Positions 43,680 through 54,384 of a stretch of DNA of 64,000 bases are shown here, piece after piece. The notes beneath the pieces are model-generated. The model was not told the DNA's origin and made no database searches. It saw only the letters and a list, made by a program, of their open reading frames with translations. Origin of the DNA: Eutreptiella sp. 'Long Island Sound 2002' (lineage: Eukaryota; Euglenozoa; Euglenophyceae; Eutreptiales; Eutreptiaceae); assembly GCA_964036045.1 (NCBI GenBank), contig OZ038384.1:21629000-21692999 (forward strand), read 5' to 3'. Every line of letters starts with the position of its first letter. Position 1 is the stretch's first letter. A program made the translations under genes and the position numbers.

Positions 43680-44330
43680 TTGCTCACCGAAGTCGACTAC
43701 ACTGGCGCGCTCGAACTCACGCACACTCGCGTGCGAGTACACACACATACTCAACACAAACTCGCTACACAAACTCGACTTTACTCCATAAACAACTCGA
43801 ACGAAAGTCTAAACTCAATACACACCTTACCCATGGTATCAAAGCCAACTAAACTCAAGGACAATCTCAACAACAACAACCGAACACGACCGAACCTCGC
43901 ATTCGAGCACTCAAACAAACACGAGTGCTCCAAGGAAAGCGCTCAAGCGCTCGGAAAAACAAGAGCGCTTCAAACAACAAAAACTGAACAACAAAGAACT
44001 TGAAAACACAAAAACAAAAACGTAACACAACAAAGCATGACTCATGAGTTGAAACTTTGATGAAAATGAACAAAATTGAAACAAAGTGGAACAAACCAAC
44101 AAAACAACAGCCAAACACATCAACATAACAGGACTTGAAGCCAAAACAAACCTCGGCTTCAAAATTCAAAGCCATAACAATAACAAACTGAAACAAGAAC
44201 AAAACATGTATGTAAAGTAACAAACACACTCAATGAACACATTATTGTCTAAACAACACTCACCACACTACAAGAGCGCACCAACACAGACAACACACTA
44301 TGACACAAGTATGGCACACATATGACAACT
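43680..44330. other. A/C-rich strand-asymmetric tract
   Basis: The plus strand is strongly depleted of T and G, with CAACAACAAC, AAACAACAAA and AACACA words. It contains short inverted repeats, e.g. GAGCACTC ... GAGTGCTC near 43910-43935. The hydrophobic Phe/Val/Cys-rich minus-strand frame at 43867-44229 is a by-product of this composition. Confidence 0.5.
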
Positions 44331-44976
44331 ATATTCCAATCTCAATGCAATTAAAAAATAAAATTGGAAATTGCTTCAAATAAAATTGAAAATTGCCCCA
44401 TGTTGGCCAAGATGAAGTCCACGACACTTCCGGTTACCAAACGGGTTTTCCGGCTCCCTTTGAATTCATATTCAATATTCTTTGGATGTGTGGGTGCCAC
44501 CCTTCAGGCCTCTCTCCCACACATCCCAAGATAACCTGTGACTCTTGGAAGTTCTTTGAAATCCAATGACCACAAAGGCCTAACACAACGGAAATCAAAT
44601 GCAACAGTTCAATGCACAATTGAATGCAATGTCAAAAGTTACATGGTGGGTTAGATGGGGTGGCAAGACAAAGATTCATTGCGTAAACATCACAAGTCAA
44701 TTGGTTGGTTAGTTGGGGAGGCATTTACCATTACCATACCAATACCAAAAATTACCAAGACAACGATTCAATGCAAAATAAATACACATAACACACAAAA
44801 ATTGTTAGAATGAGCATTAATTCAGAGGATAAAAATTGAAACACAACTAAATCGAGTCTAAAGCCAACTAAAAAAAAAATTGAAACCAAAAGTCGAAAAT
44901 GTCTAAAAAATGAAGTCGCAATCTACAGAGCCCCTAGAGGGCGGGGGGGGGGGGGGGGGGCATGGTCGCAACCTAA
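44331..44976. other. Element X leader side, AT-rich, noncoding
   Basis: AT-rich sequence next to X's primer-binding site, with a run of 18 G at 44943-44960 (C-run in X's sense). No gene is seen. Confidence 0.4.
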
Positions 44977-44986
44977 ACTGCTACCA
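44977..44986 (-). other. Element X primer-binding site
   Basis: Minus-strand TGGTAGCAGT immediately follows the CA end of the 5' LTR. It shares TGGTAGCAG with elements A, E and F. Confidence 0.75.
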
Positions 44987-45767
44987 TGTAATAAGCTAGT
45001 CCCAAAGGGAGGCAGAGCAACAAGCTCATTATCTAAACTCACGGCTAGGGAGGAGTCTCCTAAGAGTCCTACCCATACCCCGGCGTAGCCTAGGGGCTCA
45101 TGACCAAGCTACACTATCAAAAACCATGAAATTTGAAAGAAAAACCAAAATCCCTTAAAATACTAAACCTATACCCGAATCCCTACACACACGCAGTGCA
45201 AGTGCAAAAGACCATGATCACCATGTTGCCGCTGGCTGCCGGACTTTGCCACCGGCCTTGGTTCCTTGCTTGGCTTAGCGATTGCCAAGCGGCCATGGTC
45301 GGGGGGTGGCTCCCCAAACCCTCATGTCCAAGAGACAATGAGGATGTGAACACATGCGATTGCACTATTACACTTAACACTACACAAACATGCATAACAC
45401 ATACACAGCTAACATTAACAATCGGAAAATATTGCCTGAACGGAGAACTGTCACCTCGGAACGTCCTGATAACGCCGTAACATCAGCACATGTCTCAAAC
45501 CGACAAATCTACATTAAAATCCTACCGAACTAAACAGAATCGTTTTACAGACTAACACAGAACAAGTGACAACGGAGAAATGCAGCACATCGCGATTTGC
45601 GACGCGCGCACACCAACAGGAAATACACTGAAAAGACAACTCTAAATCTAAGCACGCAAATAATGAAAATTTATGTACCTATGTAAAGCTAAGACAATTA
45701 CGCACGCATCTGGAACATTGCTGAAGCCTGAACTGCAATCTGGGCTGAATTGGACGTCCTTATTACA
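44987..45767 (-). repeat. Element X 5' LTR
   Basis: 781 bp with TG/CA tips. It is flanked on the outside by ATCCT (45768-45772) and element G's RT, and on the inside by a primer-binding site. Homologous to 8732-9512 and 12951-13731. Confidence 0.88.
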
Positions 45768-47472
45768 ATCCTCCATCATGCGTTGAAAGGCAGCATTCCC
45801 ATTCTTGGCTTCCATGGGAACTACCTCTTATTGCATGAGCCCCAGCGGAGTGGACATCGCTGTGCATGGCCTGGAGTCCTCATGCAGCTTTAGGTCCAAC
45901 ACCGTGAAGATGCGCTTCTTGTGCGGCTTTTGGAGGATGGAGTCGATCACCGGTAACGAGTACGAGTCAGGTCCGGGTTGTTGCTTCAATCGCCTGTAAT
46001 CGACAACCAATCTCCATTCACCCTTCTCGTTCTTAGGAACGATGAAGGACAGGCTTGCCCACTCACTTTCGCAGGGATCAATCCAACCACGCTCAATAAA
46101 TTCCATCAAGAGCTTCTTCATCGCTTTTGCTCGTTCTCCTTGGAGTTGATATTTTCGGTGCCGATACATTTTCGGGTTTGATTTCAGCTTGATCTTGGCC
46201 GTACCAAATTTTCCGCGATCCGGAGGATTTTTGTTGGCAACTCTACTAAATAGCCGCGGAAGTGTTTCAATAAGTCTATCCTCGAGCGCGGCTACCTTTG
46301 GGTTCTCCTTTGGCTTTCTCTGCCGCTTGCCGTGGCATTGAAACTAACGAGTTCACGGCGGTGTATGCCTCTTGTGGATCCACTTCTGACATCTCCTCGT
46401 CCCATATGCCCTGTTTGTCGACGTGGGAAGCCGTAATTCGCGATAATCCTTGGATATTTCGGGCCACGGGCTCCAATTCATCGAATTTGTCACCCACCCT
46501 TGAGACACGCCATGTCAGAGGGTCGGACCCTATGGGACCATCATACTGGCCAGCCAAATGGTTCATAACTCTTGCCACGAACTCATCCTTCTCGAACCAC
46601 CCGGTCACCAACTCCCGGTCGTCCCACCAATGAGGTGACTTGGCCTGGGCTCGCTCCCTCCGAGCAGCCACTCGGTCATGCATACCCATCCGCATGTAGG
46701 CGACAACCCGGTCGATCTCAGAGTGTGGAAGTACGTCAACACTCTACGTAGGGTCACTCTTTTCTTCAAACATAACCCTCATTGGCACGGCCTCTACCCT
46801 CCTGATGACTTCATCACCAGTGGGTTGGCACTGTGGAGCATCAACCAAAAAAGCCTTGGTACTCCATGCTTGTCCCAGGGCGGGCATTGGTTTACCCTTG
46901 GCGTCGATGAACAACTGCTGCGCAGGTCCAAATTGCATCTCGTTCAGGGTGATGGAGACCGAGATTGGTTTAAGATCCTCCAACGGACATGGGCTGGATC
47001 CTATGCCCGTCACAACCAGGATACCGATTGCTCTATCCGCAATCATCTTGTCCACTGTACGTCTGGTGTCTTCTTGAGCACCCCGCAGGTACATGGGCCC
47101 CCACTCCTTCAATCCCCAAATGCGTTGACCACGCAGAGTCCCCCTTGTGCCAATGCCTCGTACAATTACTTAGCTGCGGGGCATCCCAGGAAGCAAATAC
47201 ATCCGTTTGGGTTTTTTAGCCTCCAAGTTGTTGAACCATGCAATTGTACAATTGTGGTGGCATGCCATATTCCATGAGATGACCTCCGCAGTCCCCATTT
47301 AGCTTGGTACTCACGGTCTTGACCGCCCGCACGATTCTTTCCTCCTCATCTCCGGTCCACTGAGATAATCCTCGGGCATGGTCCGAAGATAGCCAAGTAA
47401 GACGCTCCTTGTCCTGTCGAACCAGCGTTGCACGGTGAGGAATTGTAACGGCAGCAGTGACAGCACTCAATT
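45768..47472 (-). pseudogene. pol: Element G pol, 5' part: methyltransferase-like domain, linker, RT palm
   Basis: Related to element A pol and complementary to the 3' part at 10919-12945. On the minus strand: 47470-47216 (HRATLVRQD ... GGHLMEYGMPPQLYN), 47112-46744 (MKEWGPMYLRGAQEDTRRTV, VLVVTGIGSSPCPLEDL), 46695-46276 (MRMGMHDRVAARRERAQ), and 46169-45828, the RT palm (EFIERGWIDPCESEWASL, WRLVVDYRRLKQQ, RIFTVLDLKL). It stops at the X insertion just after QRMMED. The methyltransferase-like domain has lost its NPPF motif, as in A. Frame changes between the four segments, plus a short loss in the RT (the YHQMP stretch is missing), show it is dead. Upstream it is cut by element E. Confidence 0.85.
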
Positions 47473-47478
47473 CTACAC

Positions 47479-47924
47479 TGATGTGATCAGAATTTCAATG
47501 ATTCTCAGATGTACATTAGTGCAGTAAATTTTCCGCTTGTTTTAATGTTTTCCGTTCGCCGCCAGATGTCGCCTGTGAGCGCGCGTCGAGTCGCATTTGT
47601 CTTTCGTGGTTTCCCAATCGGATTTATTTAAATTATTTCGAATGATTTCACGTTGTATCATTATGTGCGATGAATGCGCATTGAGATTCTATGTCTGCTC
47701 CATTTTTGTAGACCGGGTTTTCGTACTCTTCATATTCCACCATGGAATTTAAAGGACTTACAAGTGCTTCGCATATGTCGCTCCCAGAGGCTGGATATGG
47801 GTCTGAAGATGGTTATGTGGGTTCGGAGATATCAAGGGGCAGTGTCGGGCGTTACGACCCCTGGGGCATCAAGGCTGCAGGCTTCGCAGTTACAACAAAG
47901 ATCAACCACTATGCAGCGGTTACA
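47479..47924 (+). repeat. Element E 5' LTR (approximate left edge)
   Basis: The right edge is set by the primer-binding site: GGTTACA ends at 47924. The left edge is placed at TGATGTGATCAG, where homology to element G's pol ends, giving about 446 bp with TG/CA tips. The partner LTR lies beyond the window, so the edge is provisional. The gag ATG (47674) is inside it. Confidence 0.65.
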
Positions 47925-50911
47925 TGGTAGCAGAGGAAATCATGACTCTGCTTCTGGAATCTCCACTGATACTCTGAGATCGTCGGACTTTAGCGGGGCT
48001 ATTACTCGTTCTGGGTCACTGCGTGTTCCCCCTGAGGTTACATTCGTGGCATCTCCCCAGCAAGCCGAGGATCAACCTTCAGAGTGCCCTTACTGTGGCC
48101 ATAGGCATTGGCCTGGAGTTCATACCTTTGCTGATTGTTGTATGAACGCCCCACCCAACCTTAAACCCGGTCGAGAATCTCCCTCCTCGAGTGAATCTGG
48201 TTCCAGCTCTCAAGCTTTGCCTGATCTAGAAGACAGCAGCAGCGAAGGAGAGCCATCCAATACTGGAATGGATGAGATTTCTGGTGAATACTGGGAACAC
48301 CAATTCCAGGATACCTGGAACCAAGAATTCTTGCAACGCCAGAATTGGCTGCTGGCAGAGGCGAGCTACCGTGGCCGCCTGAGGGACTGGTTCAGGGCGT
48401 CGTGCCAGTTCCTCAGGGATAGCGGCCGGTCGAGATTTGACGCCACATTGCAGGAGCAAGAGGACTGGGAAGAGCTGATGGACCAGTTCGACCACCACGC
48501 CGCCGTGATGGTGCAGATGGCCATCATCGCCGAGGAGAGACGCCAGAATGTGCATCCGCACGCTGGTCCGTTGGGCGTCTGGGGTCGGAACGACGACGAG
48601 GTCGACGAAATGAGGTGTGATTCGACACATTCGAACCTCTCCAGGGAGCAACTGTCCAAACTCCCCAGCTCTGCCTCCAGTGTTGATACTTGGGTCGACG
48701 AGGTCAGAAGCAAAGGAAAAGGTACGAGATGCCCTTCCTGTGGTGAGTGCGCCAAGGACTGCTCCTGCCGAAGACAGATTTCGTCGCTGGAGAACAGGGT
48801 GAAGGAGCTGAAGAAGGCCGCCAAGGAGAAAAAGAGGGATGATGACAGCAAGTGGAAGGAGATGGACCAGAAGCTGCAGAAGCTTACAGATCCTGTACAA
48901 AATTTGAGCACTACTGGGCTCACTGGACCAGCGCCCACGATGGCAAGCCACCCAGCACCTACCTCCTCAGCTGCACCTACATCCACGCCTTACGGCGTTC
49001 CACATTCTCCAGCAGCCCCAGCTTTTACTGGCCACCATCCAGTTTTTACTGGAATTTCTGGTATCCCCCCCACTGGATTTACAAGTCCTATTGGGTTCAA
49101 TCTGGGTACCGAAGGAGGAGAATCTTCGTCGGAGAGGTCTGTACTGTCTGTTGGTACTGTCGGAGATATTGATGGAGAAGCAAGGACCACCGTGAAGGAG
49201 CGATCAATGGCCTTGAAGAAGAAGGACCAGCAGCAGAAAGGAAACGAAGCCAAGATCAAAGAAAAGCAGAAGAAATTGAAGGAGATGAGGCTGCATCAAG
49301 CACAACCAACGCCGTTTGTGCAGCCTACTGTGGACAAGGCGTTGCTGGCGGCCGCAATTGCGCAGGCACAGGCAATGGGAGGCGCCGCTGTCAACCCGGT
49401 GTTCGTCAATCCGGTTGGCACAGCTACAAATTTGAACCTGAACCACTTGCTGAACCCTTTGCACATGAGGCTTCGAGGCTCAGTAATGAAGCAGCCCAAG
49501 TTCTCTGGGCACCCCAATTACTGGGCTTCGTTCGAACGACAGTTCATGGTGTGGCTGCAGACCGAGAAGCTGGACAAGGAAGTCTGGATCCTCGGGTTGA
49601 TGTATTGTCTGACTGGCAAACTCAGAGAGAGTACATACAATCTCTATGCGGAAAGACAAAATCAAGGAGATCCCCTGACGTATGAAGAGCTGTACCGAAG
49701 TCTCCAGAAGGAAGGCTCCCGACTTCCTGAAGATCACTACAGGAACCGTCTGGAGAACTTCAGGGCGATCAAGAAACTGTTTCTGGAAGAAATTCAAATT
49801 GCAAGGCAAGATTGGGAGTTTTTGGTGCAAGAGGCGGAGAACTCTGGAGAAGGACTTTCTGAAGGCGAAATGAAGAAGATCCTCCTGAGCAAGCTCACGC
49901 CGGAGACCAAGCAGAAGATCAGGGACTCTCAGGCGGACCAAAAAGTCCCGGGCAACTGGGTTGAAGTCCGAGGATTGCCGGAAACTATGGGAAAAATGGC
50001 AGTTCGTGAGTTGCTACACTCTATCAGTGCTACTGGATTGAAAGACATCACTATTCGTGAGGGCAAATGGAGAGTTGGTCTCCACGATTCTGAACAGTCA
50101 GAGTTTTTCTGCAGCATGGTGGATGGAAAAGTGAAGTATAAGAGTACGACCGTGGATCTTCTCGTATGGAGTCGGGCAGATCTGGGACCAACTTGAGAAG
50201 TATGCAAACTTAGAGCGCCAGAAGTCCCAGGATGCACATGGCTTCGGAGGCAAGGTCAGCGCCGTTGGTGACAAGGGATGCTCTGTGTGCATTGCCCTTG
50301 GAAAAGAAGTTCGAGCGGCGACTCACACGACCGCAGATCACAGGTGGACGCCCTCAGATCTCAAGACAATTCAGTCCAAAATGGATGGAAAGGGAAATTC
50401 TTCCAAAAATCCCCAGCAGGATGGAGCACGAGATGCTGACCAGCATGGACGGGGAAAGGGTAAAGGGCAGTCCAAAGGAAAGAACAGAGACTGGACACCA
50501 AAAGATTACTCGCAGCAAGGCGGAGATCCAAGTGGCTCAAGATGGACCGATGCTGGTGGAAAATCTGGTGCAACATCTGGTGCAAAAGGTGGCAAAGGCC
50601 AAGGAAAGTCCGGGAATCAAGATGATTCCAAAGTGAATGGCAACCCCCTGTACGCGGAGACGCCAGCGAACAAGACCTTCGGCAACAACAAGGATACTGG
50701 AGGTCGAGGCAAGGGCAGATCCAACGAATCCAACCCCAATTCCAACACCTCCAACAACAAAGGCCAAGGAGGTAAGAAAGGTGGTGGTGGAAAATCATTT
50801 GATGGTCGTGGACGTGGAAAAGAAGTGAATGCTGTCGAAGCAGGAGAAGAATGGGTTGACGAAGGACAAGTACAGGACGTACAGCCGAACGAAGAAGAAG
50901 AATGGCAATAG
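47674..50911 (+). pseudogene. gag: Element E gag polyprotein, one frameshift
   Basis: The frame opens at an ATG inside the LTR and translates the primer-binding site (HGSRG). Features: Cys/His cluster CPYCGHRHWPGVHTFADCC; basic coiled coil after a CPSCGECAKDCSCRRQ cluster (near 48730-48900); capsid region (LLNPLHMRLRGSVMKQPKF, GSRLPEDHYRNRLENF) matching element F's gag. Near 50170 one base seems lost, ending the first frame at a UGA at 50196. The continuation (frame of 50285-50911) carries CSVCIALGKEVRAATHTTADH, a CX2CX11HX4H zinc motif, and a Gly/Lys/Ser-rich nucleocapsid tail. It ends at UAG, in frame with pol. Confidence 0.82.
47925..47936 (+). other. Element E primer-binding site
   Basis: TGGTAGCAGAGG directly after the LTR, identical over 12 bases to those of A and F. 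Confidence 0.85.
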
Positions 50912-51955
50912 GGAAGCCAACTTGACCCGGTTCCCAACACAGGGGTTGAGTGGCAGGAGACAAAACCCATCAGGGTAGTTGCGGCGGTGGATGGACGCTG
51001 CTGGGACCGGCTGGCGCGCTCCTCCGTCCTCCTGTACCCTGCCTGGGTCCTCAGCGCTGCCCGGCGAGGCAAGCAGCGCCAGTTTGTCTGCTGGATCCAG
51101 GTCAGAACGACAGATGGTAAAGTTAAACTTGCCAGATGTCTGATTGACAATGGTTCAGAAGTCAATCTGGTGAGAAAAGGCTTTCTGCAGGAGGATGAGG
51201 CGGAGATGTCCCCGACACCTGTCCAGGTGGAGGGAGTCAGCGGACATCGCCTTGACGGTGGCGACAGAGAAGCAAAATTGGCAGTCAGATTGGTGAAACA
51301 ATCTGTGTGGAGCGTGGAGGAGACGGTCACCGAGGAGTGGTTTGCTGGAAACCTCTATGAGGCCAGCATAAAGTATGATTTATTCTTGGGTCAACCTTGG
51401 CTTCACGCTCACCGTGTGTCGCCCACGGGACACAGGACATGCTTCCTCCAGGATCCGTCGACCAGCAACCCGTCTGACCTGTATTATCTGCACCCATATA
51501 CCAAGAGTATCCACCAATTCAAGGAGAGAAATAAGCTGCATTTTCAGCAAGATGGGCAGGAATGGACACGGAATCAAGAAGAATTCGAGGAAGGAAAGGT
51601 GGAATCATTCAACTGCAAGAAGTGGAAGTCAGTTTGCTATCGTGTGGTCGACAAATGGCGGGACATTCTGGTGGATTCTTTCGAAAGGAACCACAATTTT
51701 CGTCCTCAGGTTGATGCCTTTGCAAACAAGAAGAATAAAAGATTTCCGAAGTTCTACCACGATGCCTGGAGTGAGGACTGGTCTGAACCTTTGTGGATCA
51801 ATCCCCCTTTCGACGTTTTTCCTCGTGTGGTGCAGAAGCTGAAGCAATCCGGCGCAAAGGCGATTTTAATTGTCCCCAAATGGCCAAGACAAAAGTGGTT
51901 CAAGGACATTATGGACATTTCAATCGACATTGTCGAGCTACCTCACAAGGGAGTG
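50912..51955 (+). pseudogene. pol: Element E pol: protease and Dam-methyltransferase-like domain, split by F
   Basis: In frame with gag after UAG GGA AGC. Protease-like: FVCWIQVRTTDGKVKLARCL then IDNGSEVNLVRKGF (D-N-G where D-S/T-G is expected) and YDLFLGQPWLHAHRV. Domain at about 51,630-51,955: YRVVDKWRDILVDSF, RPQVDAFANKKNKRF, WSEPLWINPPFDVF, KAILIVPKWPRQKWF, IDIVELPHKGV. This is the D-x-F-A...N-K-R...NPPF...ILVVP-x-W...WF pattern of Dam-type adenine methyltransferases, with the catalytic NPPF present. Element F lands right after HKGV. The frame resumes at 62977. Confidence 0.75.
51951..51955. repeat. Element F target-site duplication, left
   Basis: GAGTG, repeated at 62972-62976 beyond the other LTR. 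Collapsing the pair restores E's reading frame (GTG then AAG CCG). Confidence 0.92.
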
Positions 51956-52489
51956 TGAAAGTGCTGCCCTAGGTCGTGGATGGTGCCGGAGGGCTCAGGG
52001 CCGGCAAGACCGGGGGGGCATGCACGCGAGGAGTCGACCTGAACGCTGCTGTTGGGGGCAGAACCGGATACACGGACACCAACGGAGGCAAGAGCGGCGA
52101 CAACGGAGGCAAGATCCATGCTGATTGTTATCCGGCAAAAAATCCCAGTCTATCAAGAAAATTGATGTGGATATTCCTAAGTACATCCGAGTGTCCATAT
52201 CTATCTGAAAAGATTTATAAAAATCCGATTGTGAAAAAATATTTGGCCGATCTGGCTCGCGCACGCGCGTCAGCGGCAAATGGCGATTCCGGGTAAATGA
52301 TCGGAACGCGGCGGATTTACGATGAATGGACCGCGGAATCAGATCCGGCACATCAGAAATATATAGGTCTGATCCTGAGACTGAGCTGCGGGGCGGCGAT
52401 TCCGCCGAAGCAGAGAAAATGACCAAAATATAGCCAATCTGGGGCAGATCTGCGAAAATCTGAGCAGATGGGGGTTAGCCGCACTTACA
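51956..52489 (-). repeat. Element F 3' LTR
   Basis: 534 bp, TGTAAGTGCGG ... CAGCACTTTCA on the minus strand. It differs from the 5' LTR by scattered substitutions with no length change. Confidence 0.93.
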
Positions 52490-52502
52490 CTCCCCCTCCA
52501 AA
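52490..52502 (-). other. Element F polypurine tract
   Basis: Minus-strand TTTGGAGGGGGAG directly before the LTR's TG. Confidence 0.85.
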
Positions 52503-54384
52503 AACACACTGGGGTGTGTCCCTACCTCAACGAAGAACGTAGTGCGGGTAAGTCCCAGAAAAAAAAATAGAAATGTAGCCTCGATGGGGCGAAGTCTGCT
52601 TGATCTGACCTGATTTGGGTTGAATTGGCACTGAATCAGGATGGATGAACCTGAAATGAGACAGAATGAGGAGTGACGAACAGTCCTCCGGGCAGTAAAA
52701 CATTAGGTTAAGGGCTAAAAAGCATGCAAACGTATCGAGAAACGATACCAAACCATGCCCTGGTTGAGAATGAGGTAGATTATTGGTGGATTGAGTGGGA
52801 GAATCAAGAAATGGAGTGACATCTCGGCGCTCTGGCACAGTTTAGCTGTCGCGGGCACGCTACGGTGTCCTTCACGTACTCTACATCGTGTTACTCCCGC
52901 TTTTCTCGTTCTGAAAAGTACAGCATGTGCCTCAGATTTGGCGCATCTGGTGGATGTTCACAAGATTCAGCAAGATTGAGAATCAATTTGAGCAGAGATG
53001 AAGGAGATGAAACAGTCACAGAGAGGGAAAACAAATACAAATGTAGTCTGCAGGCCCTAAGTGAACAGAAAAACATCAGCGTCAACGAAGTTAGGCAAAG
53101 CTGTAAACAGATCTTCGAGGAATGAGAGGAGATGTCAAGGAAATCAACCTAAACTGTCCTAAAATGAGGGAATTTGCTCATTTTCCTAAGATGAAGGTGA
53201 AATGAAGCGGAATGTCTAGAACTGAAACTACTAACACCTTCGTTTAGACTAGAGTTAATATATATTGTCGTTTATTCAGCTGAATTGTGCTTTCCGGCAC
53301 GTTGGTTCGCGAGCATCCAACAGATTCCATGAAAATGTGGATCATGTGATGATGCATCATGATGGGACATGATAGCCCTGGATCCTTGGCATGTACCGCG
53401 CCGAAGGTTCGCTGAAGGCGCTTTACTGACAGTATATAACTGAGAGACACCGAATAGTCCTTTATTTACAGTGGCGGCGGTGTCAATCGACTTGGACAAG
53501 GCCCATCTTTCGATTGAGTCCCACAAGACACTTGGATTCACCATTTTCGACAGTTTCAGGTCGGATTGAGCTCACATTGGCGTGTGCCAAAAATACACCG
53601 AAGCTTACGGAAGCTCTGAGGTCCGAGAGGTTGCTGTTAGAAGTCCCTAGAGCTCCTATATGAAGGTTGTCTGAACAATTGACGTCGGGGCTTTGCTGCA
53701 CTGTTGCGCAGAATGATGGATAAACATGAGGAATTCAAGGTAAATTCAAGGAATCTGGATCTGAATCTGGACTTTGGCTTTAGCATCACGGCAAATGAAG
53801 GTAAGATCTGAGTTCCTGGCGTCGCATCTAGTTCAGCCAGTACTACAGGGGGTGCCTGTAGGGGTGAATGTCGCTGTGTGCTGTGTGTGTGAATGTCGCT
53901 GGCCAGCGTTTTTACTATGTACAATTGCTTCCATCTGCACGAGTAGCCAAATTTCAAAGATGCACAGACCAACAGAGACAAGATTACCCCGGATCTGCCT
54001 GAATTAAGCCTGAGTTTGGTTTTTTCTGGACACGGCAGCACACACCGTGGCTTTCGGCAGCGTATCTACGCCTTGTCTGCCGAACGGAGACCAAAGAAAA
54101 GTTTATTGACGTCAAATTATCAAACATTCGCAGTTCTCCACATCATGTCGTAATCAGGAAGAATGAACAGTGGATTGAGCAGAATGTGGTTTTTTCAAGT
54201 CGTCAGAACACTCACATTGGAATAAGTGGTCGACGGGGCGAGGCTGGAGCTTTTGTAGGAGTTGGACATGCAAGGGTTTTGAACCTACACCCTTGAGCCC
54301 TAGCGACGAGTGCCATGACGCCCTGGACTAGACGACTGTTACCCAGATTATGGCGTCGGCGACTCAAGTCACGACGGGTCTCCC
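52503..54384 (-). other. Element F 3' untranslated region
   Basis: About 1.9 kb between the pol stop and the polypurine tract. Open frames are up to about 134 codons without motifs. A tRNA-like stretch lies at 54261-54343. Confidence 0.5.
54261..54343 (-). repeat. tRNA-like sequence in F 3' region
   Basis: The minus strand shows CGTCTAGTCCAGGGCG (A-box-like), a possible long variable arm, and a B-box-like GTAGGTTCAAAACCC. The acceptor ends (GGTAACA and TGTCCAAC) pair only partly. Class-II (Ser/Leu) in shape but degenerate. Confidence 0.35.

Larger units (their letters stand above)
12951..45767 (-). mobile_element. Element X: LTR retrotransposon inserted in G's RT gene, non-autonomous in appearance
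   Basis: Bounded by 781-bp LTRs at 12951-13731 (3') and 44987-45767 (5') with matching 5-bp target duplications. A primer-binding site follows the 5' LTR (TGGTAGCAGT at 44986-44977, minus) and a polypurine tract precedes the 3' LTR. Subtracting the nested element C (about 16412-40879) leaves some 6.8 kb of internal DNA, in which I find no gag, protease, RT or integrase. It therefore resembles a large non-autonomous LTR derivative mobilised in trans. Its internal DNA has also gathered tRNA-like repeats. Confidence 0.75.

Noticed and set aside
43867-44229. Hydrophobic 120-codon minus-strand frame as a membrane protein
   Set aside because: It follows from the A/C-rich composition of the opposite strand. 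Phe/Val/Cys runs track the base skew.
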